Positions 5,812-12,936 of a stretch of 12,936 nt of DNA are shown piece by piece (position 1 is the first letter of the stretch; each line of letters starts with the position of its first letter). Source of the stretch: Candidatus Izemoplasma sp. (GTDB lineage Bacteria; Bacillota_I; Bacilli_A; Izemoplasmatales; Izemoplasmataceae); contig SLFZ01000080.1 in assembly GCA_007123975.1 (NCBI GenBank), positions 1-12,936 on the forward strand. Reading direction: 5' to 3'. A model generated the notes under the pieces. It worked only from the letters and a program-made list of their open reading frames with translations. It made no database searches and was not told the origin of the DNA. A program made the position numbers and the translations under genes.

Positions 5812-8165
5812 GGTTGACCTCCTCGAACACGGTAGTTCAAAGCCTCGACGAGGTCGCCATCATACACCACGTCACCGTTGGTGTAATTGATGATGATTTC
5901 GACGTCGTTGGAATAGGTGACTTTGACAACCCCAGTTTCAACCACTTCTCGCGCGACGACGGTCTCACCCATCGTGTGACGAAGCGCGTCGTTGATGAAG
6001 TGGTATTGTTCGACAATCGTGTCAGACCACGCATCGTATTGTGTCGCAAAGTAGCGTTCGATGTCGGTTCCAGACAGGTTGCTTGAGCGGGCTTGCGTCA
6101 ACACGTAAGATGGATAGATGCCATGGTCGATAAGCCTGAGAATCTGCGATTGCCCAAGGCTATTGAAGTTTAAGAAACTGCCGAAAAGGTTGACGTGCCC
6201 TTGTAAGGTGATGGGCAAAAAGGGAACGAGGTCATCAAAGTAGTTAAGCTGCGAATTGAAGAGTGGCGCATCGTAGAACTCGGTTAGGTATGGGTAGGCG
6301 TAGGCGTTGGGATAGCGATAATGCCCGATGCCATCATACAGTTGCATGATGCTTTCGTAAAACGGCAGAGCTTGTTCGCGTGGGTTCGCCTCGCGGTCAC
6401 GGTATGAAAACAGCGTTGACCCAAGCATTTCGAAAAGCACGCCGACGTCTGCTTCGATGTAGTCATTGTAATCGTCAAAAGCAAGCTGCATGCTGCGTTC
6501 CGGGTGTAGGAAATAACTCCGCGTGTAGACGCAGGTGCTGCAGGTGTGCTCGATGCGGAATCGGTTAATCGCTTGCGCCACATCGCGTCGCACAAGGATG
6601 CGATTGGCGTCGGCGCCTGCGCGAATATAGTTGTTGACGAGCATGACCGAGTTTGCTTCGTTGATGTGTGCAATTAGGTCGGAAAATGAGGCGTCTCCCC
6701 GCAAGCTGCGTGCGAAGTTGACGGCGCTTGGAAGGTTTCCGCTGTATCCACCACGATTCCACCCAAGCAGCGACACGCGCTGGTTGGTGAGGCCGGCGTC
6801 CATAAAGGCATCATACATCGCGAAGACATCATCAACGCTTGTCATTTCGACCAGGCTAGTTCCGATAAACTGGCTTCGTGAGTCGGCCATGAGATACTGG
6901 ATATGAACCGGAATGTTCTCATCGTCAGTGAGCAATCGATTGAGATCGCCACGCTCACGCAACACGGATTGATAGTGGTTAGCCATGCCGACGTAATCGG
7001 CGTCTTGGCCACGGAGGAAGTCGTACCGCACCACGTAGTCTTCGCCACCGATTTGGTAAAGGCGTGGCGCGCCGCCGGTGCCGTCGCTTTGGAAACTTTG
7101 TGTGTAGACGATGTGGCGGTCAAACTTCGTGAAGATGAGGTTGAAGGGGACGTTTTGCGCGCCGTTTGGGAATGCAAACAAGCGCGTGCTTGCGGCACCC
7201 GATTCAATGATTCCTAAAAACGCGTGTTGATGCACACCGTGTACGGCGCCGAAGACCGGCATCGAAAGCGGGTAATTGGTTGTCCTAGATATCGCGCCAA
7301 CGCCGACGTTGGGCCCGTAAAAACGCTGTTGGTACGGGGTCAGGTACTGCCCTTCTTTGTCGGTGTAGCGGATTAAGGCGCCGACGCCGTCGGGTATCAT
7401 CATGTAGCCGGGAATGTCTTCCATGTACGTTGCGCCCATGCCGGGAAAGATGATGATGCTTGATAGGCGATACTCATCGCGGTGTTCGACGATGCTGTCG
7501 ATGGGCACGCGGGCTTGCAAGCCGTCATCGGTGAGGGTCACAATAAGTTGGAGTTCGACAGAGATTTCTGTGAAACCAAGCCCGATCATGTAATCGAGAT
7601 CACGCCTGCCCTCGAGGTAGTCGGGAAAGTTGATACGGCATCGTCTTGTGGCGCAGTATCCGCCGATAAAGATGTCGAGGATGATGTCGTTATCGCGGAC
7701 TTCCATCTCATAGACAAAGCCCGTGTCGGTAAGGCCGATGTTGCGGCGCAGGGTCATGTTTCGTTCGACCTCAATGTATTCAAAGCCTAAGCCGCTTTCC
7801 AATAAGGACTGATACGTTCCGGCCTCACGGGCATTATCGACCGACGTGCCCCACACGTAGCCCGAAGCTTTATCGAGCACTTTAAAGGCGAGGGTGTCTT
7901 CGTTCATGAACAGTTCGTAGTTGTCGTTTTCGAGCACCGGTACGTCTCTCGATGTAATCTCGATGATGTCGTCAGGGTCAACCTGGCGCATGTCTTCTAC
8001 TTGCGTGTGACGCGAAGACGTCAACGACGCATTCTCAATGAACGGATTGACTTGACCGACGTTGTTGTGTCGAGGATATGCCTCGTCGGTTGCCGTTGTG
8101 ACCACGGAAGTGATTAAGGCTATCAAGCCGGTGATAATTAGAATCTTCTTAAGGGCTGATGACAC
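5808..8165 (-). CDS. Membrane-anchored DUF5696-like protein
   Basis: A 785-residue protein with an N-terminal hydrophobic segment (about 7-24), either a signal peptide or an anchor, and no other membrane segment, so the bulk should lie outside the cell. The middle carries blocks I associate with DUF5696 proteins encoded next to sugar ABC permeases: IPDGVGALIRYTDKEG (257-272), YQQRFYGPN (278-286), and PVFGAVHGVHQHAFLGIIESG (303-323). The second half (about 418-700) contains VSLLGWNRGGYSG (464-476) and looks like an alpha/beta barrel; that is my reading, not proven. Two close cysteine pairs occur, C171/C176 and C542/C545. The start is GTG at 8165, chosen because GGAGG (8175-8179) is 9 nt away and no ATG precedes the hydrophobic segment. 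It overlaps the upstream gene by 17 nt. Function unknown: receptor, scaffold or glycosidase for the imported glucan are all possible. Confidence 0.75.
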   Translation of the reverse strand: MSSALKKILIITGLIALITSVVTTATDEAYPRHNNVGQVNPFIENASLTSSRHTQVEDMRQVDPDDIIEITSRDVPVLENDNYELFMNEDTLAFKVLDKASGYVWGTSVDNAREAGTYQSLLESGLGFEYIEVERNMTLRRNIGLTDTGFVYEMEVRDNDIILDIFIGGYCATRRCRINFPDYLEGRRDLDYMIGLGFTEISVELQLIVTLTDDGLQARVPIDSIVEHRDEYRLSSIIIFPGMGATYMEDIPGYMMIPDGVGALIRYTDKEGQYLTPYQQRFYGPNVGVGAISRTTNYPLSMPVFGAVHGVHQHAFLGIIESGAASTRLFAFPNGAQNVPFNLIFTKFDRHIVYTQSFQSDGTGGAPRLYQIGGEDYVVRYDFLRGQDADYVGMANHYQSVLRERGDLNRLLTDDENIPVHIQYLMADSRSQFIGTSLVEMTSVDDVFAMYDAFMDAGLTNQRVSLLGWNRGGYSGNLPSAVNFARSLRGDASFSDLIAHINEANSVMLVNNYIRAGADANRILVRRDVAQAINRFRIEHTCSTCVYTRSYFLHPERSMQLAFDDYNDYIEADVGVLFEMLGSTLFSYRDREANPREQALPFYESIMQLYDGIGHYRYPNAYAYPYLTEFYDAPLFNSQLNYFDDLVPFLPITLQGHVNLFGSFLNFNSLGQSQILRLIDHGIYPSYVLTQARSSNLSGTDIERYFATQYDAWSDTIVEQYHFINDALRHTMGETVVAREVVETGVVKVTYSNDVEIIINYTNGDVVYDGDLVEALNYRVRGGQP

Positions 8166-10191
8166 GATAATACACCTCCAATGTCAAGTCTTGAAGCAAG
8201 ACGACGAGTTCGTTGAGCAGCACATACACAATGATGACACCAAGCAAAAGCATTACCATCGTAAAGGCGCTGATAAGAATGCTTGAGATGGTTTCTTTGA
8301 TGGTGTAAAAGTGTGTTTCTTTCACCATGAAGAAGAAATAGATGGCCGTGATTAACACACTCAACGTTTGAAGAAGGGAGATTAAGAACGCTTCGTTGTA
8401 AGTCAGACCATTGGACATGATGGCGAGGATTGGCAGAAGCAAAAAGAATGGAGCCAACGCATAGATGGTGGTTGTGTAAACATCACGCAACCGCCCTTCG
8501 CCCTCGCGTATCGAACCGACCAGGTAGTTACAAATGACCCATAGTCCAATCGGTAAGAAGACTTTTACCACTTCTTCTAATAGGTTGATTTCGTTGAGGT
8601 GACGATAGTTAAATAGGAAGCTCAAGTTGTAAATATAATAGACGTAACACAGGAAGTACACAATTAACAGCACCGTGGCGGAAAACACGCTGACTTTATT
8701 TTTACGCTTAATAAAGTACGATGCGTCGGCAGGGTTTTTCAAATACGTGAAAAGGTAAAGCACATCGTCAAATGTCTTTGACTTCTCACGTCCAATGCGA
8801 ACGGCTTTTTTCACCGGACTCATTACGTAGGGCATAAACTTTAGTTTAATGTTGACGGTGAAGGCAATCAACACCACAAAGAGCGCGGCGATGATTGTCC
8901 CGACATTCGCCATGAGCCAAGCGTTTCGCACTTCCCAAAAAGCATCGCTGTAGCCGTCGCGATCGTTGGCGATGCGAAACTCTTCGAGGGCTTCGTCGTA
9001 ACGTCCGAGGCTGTAGTAGGCGTTCCCAAGCCCGCGATGGGCGAGGTCGAAGAAGTCATTCATCATCAGCACTTCTTCCCACGGAGCTTGACTCGCGACA
9101 TAATCACCGTCTTGGTAGTACTCTAAGGCAGTGTGCACGAGGTTCGCAAATCGCGTGGGTGTGAAAATTCTAAGTTCATTCGTTCCTCGATCGAGCACAT
9201 AAATATTAAAGCCGCTATCGACGGCAATCGCCGACGGCGTGTTGAAGAGCCCTTGTATCTGGTTGCTGATGTCTTGGCCACCAAACATGAAAAGCAGGTT
9301 GCCTTCAATGTCGTATTCGAAGATATGTCCGGATCCCGTGATGGTGTAGATGTTGCCGATGGGGCCGACAAACACATCGACAAGGTCGGTGGCGTCAAAC
9401 ATCGAGGGAAGCACGTTCCCACCGCTCAAGTTAAGCCGTTTAACACCAACGCCCTCATCGCCGCGGCTGACGGTGTGAATCAGCCCGCGGTTGTCAATGG
9501 CGACGTTGAAGATTTCGGCCGGCACGATGTTAAACAGTCTCGCGCGCTGTTCTTCGGTGAAGAACGTTTGCTGCATGATGGTTCGCAGGGTAGGCTGAAC
9601 GGTGTTTGTTCCGAAGTAACCAAGAAACTCCCCATCGTGGCTAAACTGCGCTAATCCGCGCACACCGAGGTTGAGGATGTAGACGTTGCCTCGGGTGTCG
9701 GCAATGATTTTTCGTGGTGAGAACTCCCCTGCACCAAAGAGAGGTGAGTCCGGTCGCGTGAAGGTTTGTAAGATATCGCCATCGGGCGATAGATGATAGG
9801 CGATGCGGTTTCCGTGATCGGCGACGTATATTTCACCCCGAGCGTTGGCGAAGACACCATATGGATCGACTAAGAAGTCGGCACCGATGACGTGGGCTTC
9901 GTCGGTTGCCATGTTGTAAACAATGATTTTTCCGTGTGTGCGTTCCGGGTTTTGTGTCGCGATGTAAATGATGTCGTTTTGATCGATATGAATGTCGCGG
10001 GGGCTTTCAAGTTGAAACCCGCCGATGGTGTTCATGCTGGTGACGGGCACATACGCTGTTTGCGTTCTAACCAAGCGCCCATCACTTAACGTAAAGGTGT
10101 TGTACCTGACGCCGGTTTCGGCGTTCACGTTGGTGCCGACAACGAGAACGGCCAAAGAGAGGATTGAGACTAACCATACGATACGTTTCAT
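8149..10191 (-). CDS. Secreted NHL propeller - TPR - Yip1-type membrane protein
   Basis: A 680-residue protein joining three modules. Residues 1-24 are a signal peptide (cleavage likely after VNA). About 50-345 is an NHL-type beta-propeller: repeated segments such as SPRDIHIDQNDIIYIAT, DPYGVFANARGEIYVAD, SPRKIIADTRGNVYIL and TPSAIAVDSGFNIYVLDRG. About 350-410 is a tetratricopeptide-like pair (DGDYVASQAPWEEVL; GLGNAYYSLGRYDEALEEF). A membrane segment at 429-449 is followed by about 50 basic cytoplasmic residues. A Yip1-like domain (about 475-670) then starts LYLFTYLKNPADASYFIKRK and has roughly five membrane segments (502-525, 538-558, 573-593, 605-624, 637-664). The propeller and TPR should face outside. 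The ATG overlaps the preceding permease stop as TAATG with a modest GGGG ribosome site 8 nt away. Role unknown; its position suggests a partner of the transporters or of the DUF5696-like protein. Confidence 0.82.
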   Translation of the reverse strand: MKRIVWLVSILSLAVLVVGTNVNAETGVRYNTFTLSDGRLVRTQTAYVPVTSMNTIGGFQLESPRDIHIDQNDIIYIATQNPERTHGKIIVYNMATDEAHVIGADFLVDPYGVFANARGEIYVADHGNRIAYHLSPDGDILQTFTRPDSPLFGAGEFSPRKIIADTRGNVYILNLGVRGLAQFSHDGEFLGYFGTNTVQPTLRTIMQQTFFTEEQRARLFNIVPAEIFNVAIDNRGLIHTVSRGDEGVGVKRLNLSGGNVLPSMFDATDLVDVFVGPIGNIYTITGSGHIFEYDIEGNLLFMFGGQDISNQIQGLFNTPSAIAVDSGFNIYVLDRGTNELRIFTPTRFANLVHTALEYYQDGDYVASQAPWEEVLMMNDFFDLAHRGLGNAYYSLGRYDEALEEFRIANDRDGYSDAFWEVRNAWLMANVGTIIAALFVVLIAFTVNIKLKFMPYVMSPVKKAVRIGREKSKTFDDVLYLFTYLKNPADASYFIKRKNKVSVFSATVLLIVYFLCYVYYIYNLSFLFNYRHLNEINLLEEVVKVFLPIGLWVICNYLVGSIREGEGRLRDVYTTTIYALAPFFLLLPILAIMSNGLTYNEAFLISLLQTLSVLITAIYFFFMVKETHFYTIKETISSILISAFTMVMLLLGVIIVYVLLNELVVLLQDLTLEVYYRVISP

Positions 10192-11084
10192 TATTTAATC
10201 CCCGAATGCGCCATCGTATTCATGACTTTGGCCTGTAAGAATAGGAACATGAGGATGTTCGGCACAAACATAATTAGGCTCGCCGCAGCCAGCATTCCTT
10301 GCCCAGCCACCGGATTTCCACCTGCCGGTGTACCCACTAGGGCCGCAAGCGTCTGGAAGTAGAATGATAGCGTCTTCATCTCTTCTTGGTCGATGTATAG
10401 GGTGGGACCAACGACATCGTTCCAAATAAGTTGGAACGATAAAATGCCCACCGTGGCAATCGCCGGTGCGATGATTGGCATGATGACTTTTAAGAAAATC
10501 TGCATTTCACTGGCGCCGTCGATTTTGGCAGCCTCAATGACTTCGTTAGGGGTCTGATCGATGAACTGCTTCATCAAAAACAACCCCACAGGAATTGCGA
10601 TTAGCGGTAAAATCAACACGGCATACGTATCGATGAGTCCGAGACGGGCGATGGTCAAATAACGGGGAATCATCACCGCAATCGGCACGAACATCAGCGC
10701 AAGGGTGTTGATCTCAAAGAGCAACTTTTTGCCTTTAAACTTAAGTTTTGATAGTCCGTAGGCGGCCAGTGAGGTGACGAGGATGCTTAAGAACACACCG
10801 ACGCCCGTTACCAACAAGCTGTTAAACAAGTAACGGCTAAAGGGAATGCCCGATTCGGCCGCAAGGTCGATGAGGTTACGGAAGTTTTGCAAGGTCGGCA
10901 CGCGAACGAAGAAACGTGGCGGGTACGCAAAAAGCTCGTTCATCGGCTTAAACGCATGGCTGACAATGAACAAGATTGGTAGCGCCATAAAGAGCGCCAT
11001 CGGCAAAAGAATCACATAGAACTTGATTTGGCTGCGATGGAAACGTTTCGGGTTGATTTTCATGCCATGAAAACTTTTTGCCAT
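10191..11084 (-). CDS. Carbohydrate ABC transporter permease, MalG type (first pair)
   Basis: A 297-residue permease with six predicted membrane segments (about 22-44, 87-111, 123-143, 152-172, 203-222 and 265-284). The EAA loop is VIEAAKIDGASEMQIFLKVIMP (182-203). ATG at 11084 is chosen over an in-frame TTG at 11111 because AAGGGG (11092-11097) lies 7 nt upstream and the nine extra residues would lie inside the upstream gene. The start is 4 nt after that gene's stop. About 20 residues precede the first membrane segment, the usual length. It forms the transport channel with the permease at 11089-11979, fed by the binding protein at the right edge. No ATPase is linked, so a shared MsiK/UgpC-type ATPase elsewhere is likely. 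Confidence 0.93.
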   Translation of the reverse strand: MAKSFHGMKINPKRFHRSQIKFYVILLPMALFMALPILFIVSHAFKPMNELFAYPPRFFVRVPTLQNFRNLIDLAAESGIPFSRYLFNSLLVTGVGVFLSILVTSLAAYGLSKLKFKGKKLLFEINTLALMFVPIAVMIPRYLTIARLGLIDTYAVLILPLIAIPVGLFLMKQFIDQTPNEVIEAAKIDGASEMQIFLKVIMPIIAPAIATVGILSFQLIWNDVVGPTLYIDQEEMKTLSFYFQTLAALVGTPAGGNPVAGQGMLAAASLIMFVPNILMFLFLQAKVMNTMAHSGIK

Positions 11085-11088
11085 GCTA

Positions 11089-11979
11089 TCACCCCTTATC
11101 CTTGTCGCCAAGAAGATTGAATGTCATTTTACTGATCATGTAAATCATGATAAGCAAGATGACACTGACGGCGGATGCGTAACCCATGAGGTAGCGAATA
11201 AACCCGAAATCCTCGATGTGGTTAACCATCAGCTGCCCGGCGTACTGCGGTGTCGGGTTGGCACCGGAGAGCTGCACACCGATGGCGCCGACTGTGAATG
11301 TGCCGACAACAGCCATGACCGCGCCAAAGAGCATCTGCGGTTTCATCGAGGGTATGGTGATGTAGAAAATTTCTTGCCAGCGGTTTTTGACACCATCCAT
11401 GTAGGCCGCCTCATAAAGCGTCTGATCGATGTTTAGTATTCCGGCGAGCATCGCCAAGAAACCAACGCCCATGCTGCTCCAAAGCGACACGACAATCATG
11501 ATGTTCATCAGGTGTTGTGGCGACGTTAAGAACTGAATTGGCTCACTGATTAAGCCCCAATTTAAGAGCGTCGCGTTGATGTATCCGGTTTGGTCACCGC
11601 TGAACATGACGGTCCAGACAACGGCCATCGCGATGCCCGCCGTCATCGAAGGACTATAGAGGATAATCGCAAACACAGTGCGCGACTTGTGTGGGATTTG
11701 GGCCAACACCCACGCAAGGATAAAGCTCATCAAGTAACCGACCGGACCGACAATAAAGGCGAAGCGAATCGTGTTTGGCAGCACGTGCTGCATAAACACA
11801 TCGTCACGCGTCATCAATTCGATGTAGTTTCGCAATCCTATATACTCAGGATTTTCAATGGTGTTAAAGTACGTGAACGATAGGGCAATTGCCATCAACA
11901 CAGGCACGATGATGAAGACGATAAACAAGAGCACATATGGCGTTAAAAACCACCATGGTGAGTTCATCTTTCTAGTCAT
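11089..11979 (-). CDS. Sugar ABC transporter permease, MalF type (first pair)
   Basis: A 296-residue permease. Membrane segments are predicted near 11-33, 70-93, 103-126, 159-181, 214-236 and 263-283. The EAA motif is YEAAYMDGVKNRWQEIFYI (189-207), with Gly196 in place. Two in-frame ATGs compete, at 11985 and 11979. AAGGAG at 11987-11992 is 1 nt from the first but 7 nt from the second, so I start at 11979 (MTRKMNSPWWFLTPY). This overlaps the binding-protein gene by 8 nt. It pairs with the MalG-type permease immediately downstream and imports sugar delivered by the binding protein. Confidence 0.93.
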   Translation of the reverse strand: MTRKMNSPWWFLTPYVLLFIVFIIVPVLMAIALSFTYFNTIENPEYIGLRNYIELMTRDDVFMQHVLPNTIRFAFIVGPVGYLMSFILAWVLAQIPHKSRTVFAIILYSPSMTAGIAMAVVWTVMFSGDQTGYINATLLNWGLISEPIQFLTSPQHLMNIMIVVSLWSSMGVGFLAMLAGILNIDQTLYEAAYMDGVKNRWQEIFYITIPSMKPQMLFGAVMAVVGTFTVGAIGVQLSGANPTPQYAGQLMVNHIEDFGFIRYLMGYASAVSVILLIMIYMISKMTFNLLGDKDKG

Positions 11980-12936
11980 GATCATGCTCCTTTAGCCATT
12001 GATGTATCGTGTGAATTGTCGGCACACGATACGGTCTGACAGGGACCCCATCGATGGCGTAGCCAAACTCTTCCATTCGATAGATGATTTCACGGTTGGC
12101 AATGCGCACGGCGGTGTCTAACGCGATGCGTGGATTGGCATCGTTAAAAACAATTTTGTTCCAGGCGTTTGACAGTTCGCGTTCGACCATGTAAGTTCCC
12201 GGAATCCGTGATGCTTCAAGGGCAAACTCCCATTGCTCGAGGATGATCTCTACATGGTGTTCAGGCAGCGGAATTTGTGCAAAGGCTTCTAGGTTTGCCG
12301 TGTTCCACAAGAACTCGGTGCCATACGTGGTTTGTAGCCGGGTGGCAAAATTCACTTGGACATCGGTCGACATCCACCATTCCAGAAACTGCCACGCCTC
12401 GTCCGGCATGTCGGTGTCAGACAAAATCATCATCGATTGCGCGCCGCTTGCGGCCCATCGCTCGACCTCTCCGTGCTCGTTTCTAACGCCCGGATGCGGC
12501 GCGATTTCCCATTGACCAGCGATTTCAGGGGCGGCAACCGTCAGTTGAAGGTATGTCGCCAAGTCGCTGATGCCAATGGGCAAGAGTCCAGTACGAAAAT
12601 GGTTGTAGAAGTTAGGCACTTGCTTTGGAATGTTGTAGATGGTGAACAAGTCAGTCATTAAGCGGATTCCTTCCAGGTTCTCGTCGGTGTTCAGCGTCGT
12701 CTGCATGCCATCCTCACTGTAGAGGTCACCACCAAATTGGTAGATAAATGGAATGGTTGCAACAAACGGCTTAAAGCCTCCAAACATCGCAAGCGGATGG
12801 TAGAAATTCATCCCAAACCGCTGCAGTTCGGGCAAGATTTCAACGACGTCTTCCCAGGTATCGGGCACTGGTAGGTTCAGAGATTCAAAGATGTCGGTGC
12901 GATAGAAGGTCACCCAGAAATTTTGCGTCAGCGGCA
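11972..12936 (-). CDS. Sugar ABC transporter solute-binding protein, C-terminal part
   Basis: The frame is open to the right edge; 320 residues are visible and the N-terminus with its expected lipoprotein signal is missing. A GTG at 12913 is internal, because the reading frame before it continues the family pattern (PLTQNFW leading into TFYRTDIFESLNLPVPDTWEDV). That block, an aromatic-rich strand followed by a P-x-T-W motif, is characteristic of family 1 (MalE-like) extracellular solute-binding proteins. FIYQFGGDLYSEDG and the later PDEAWQFLEWWMSTDVQ also fit. It should bind a glucan oligosaccharide outside the membrane and deliver it to the permease pair directly downstream, which overlaps it by 8 nt. 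In a usual 400-450 residue protein about 100-130 residues would be missing, but some relatives linked to Yip1/DUF5696-type genes may be much longer, so the full size is unknown. Confidence 0.9.
   Translation of the reverse strand, partial: PLTQNFWVTFYRTDIFESLNLPVPDTWEDVVEILPELQRFGMNFYHPLAMFGGFKPFVATIPFIYQFGGDLYSEDGMQTTLNTDENLEGIRLMTDLFTIYNIPKQVPNFYNHFRTGLLPIGISDLATYLQLTVAAPEIAGQWEIAPHPGVRNEHGEVERWAASGAQSMMILSDTDMPDEAWQFLEWWMSTDVQVNFATRLQTTYGTEFLWNTANLEAFAQIPLPEHHVEIILEQWEFALEASRIPGTYMVERELSNAWNKIVFNDANPRIALDTAVRIANREIIYRMEEFGYAIDGVPVRPYRVPTIHTIHQWLKEHDHD
11987..11992 (-). promoter_or_regulatory. Ribosome binding site that decides the first permease start
   Basis: AAGGAG on the minus strand lies inside the last codons of the binding-protein gene. 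Its 7-nt distance to ATG 11979 is ideal, while its 1-nt distance to ATG 11985 is too short for initiation. It therefore sets the start two codons inside the longest frame. Confidence 0.75.

Noticed and set aside
9133..9654. A 173-codon plus-strand open frame, the longest on that strand.
   Set aside because: It lies wholly opposite the NHL propeller gene, has no recognisable domain and no convincing ribosome site, and fits antisense shadowing of a coding strand.
11040..11049. Perfect 10-bp palindrome GAAACGTTTC, a possible LacI-family operator.
   Set aside because: It lies inside the first MalG-type permease gene, and about a dozen perfect 10-bp palindromes are expected by chance in a window this size.
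12911..12913. GTG as a start for the binding protein.
   Set aside because: The frame is open beyond it to the window edge, and the preceding residues (TQNFW) belong to a conserved part of the family, so this codon is an internal Val.
1..12936. Insertion sequences, phage genes, CRISPR arrays, tRNA or rRNA genes.
   Set aside because: No transposase, integrase, direct-repeat array or RNA gene sequence was recognised, and the operon is uninterrupted.

Overview
The window is one strand-consistent polysaccharide-utilisation operon read entirely on the minus strand (right to left), plus the first 75 codons of an unrelated gene at the left edge. The operon has ten genes. Its first visible gene is cut by the right edge, so its promoter lies outside the window. 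Consecutive genes overlap or sit 4 nt apart, and the run ends at a rho-independent terminator at 318-349. No stretch over 300 bases lacks a gene; the only real intergenic space is 228-393, which holds a cre-like site, the terminator and the promoter of the next gene.

The organism looks like a Gram-positive-type bacterium. It has strong GGAGG Shine-Dalgarno sites, a lipobox signal on the secreted enzyme, a LacI-family regulator, and MsiK-type sugar ABC transport with no linked ATPase. Base composition looks close to balanced, TGA is a stop and Trp is TGG. Bacillota or a close relative is my inference; I cannot name a genus.

In transcription order: (1) a sugar ABC solute-binding protein, C-terminal part (12936-11972); (2) and (3) a MalF/MalG-type permease pair (11979-11089, 11084-10191); (4) a secreted NHL propeller - TPR - Yip1-type membrane protein (10191-8149); (5) a large membrane-anchored DUF5696-like protein (8165-5808); (6) and (7) a second permease pair with long N-terminal extensions (5811-4792, 4795-3776); (8) a surface lipoprotein GH16 beta-glucanase with Fn3 and CBM6-like domains (3771-2113); (9) a LacI-family regulator (2126-1092); (10) a second GH16 with no signal peptide (1095-394). 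A MalY/PatB-type aminotransferase start (227-1) follows under its own promoter.

Inferred scheme: the lipoprotein GH16 cuts a beta-1,3-glucan (laminarin-like) at the cell surface. The binding protein and one or both permease pairs import fairly long oligosaccharides. The cytoplasmic GH16 cuts them further, and the LacI protein senses a product. The NHL-Yip1 protein and the DUF5696-like protein sit between the two permease pairs. They are the least understood part and the best candidate for an undescribed uptake machine. The energising ATPase and the exo-acting glucosidases or phosphorylases must be encoded elsewhere.
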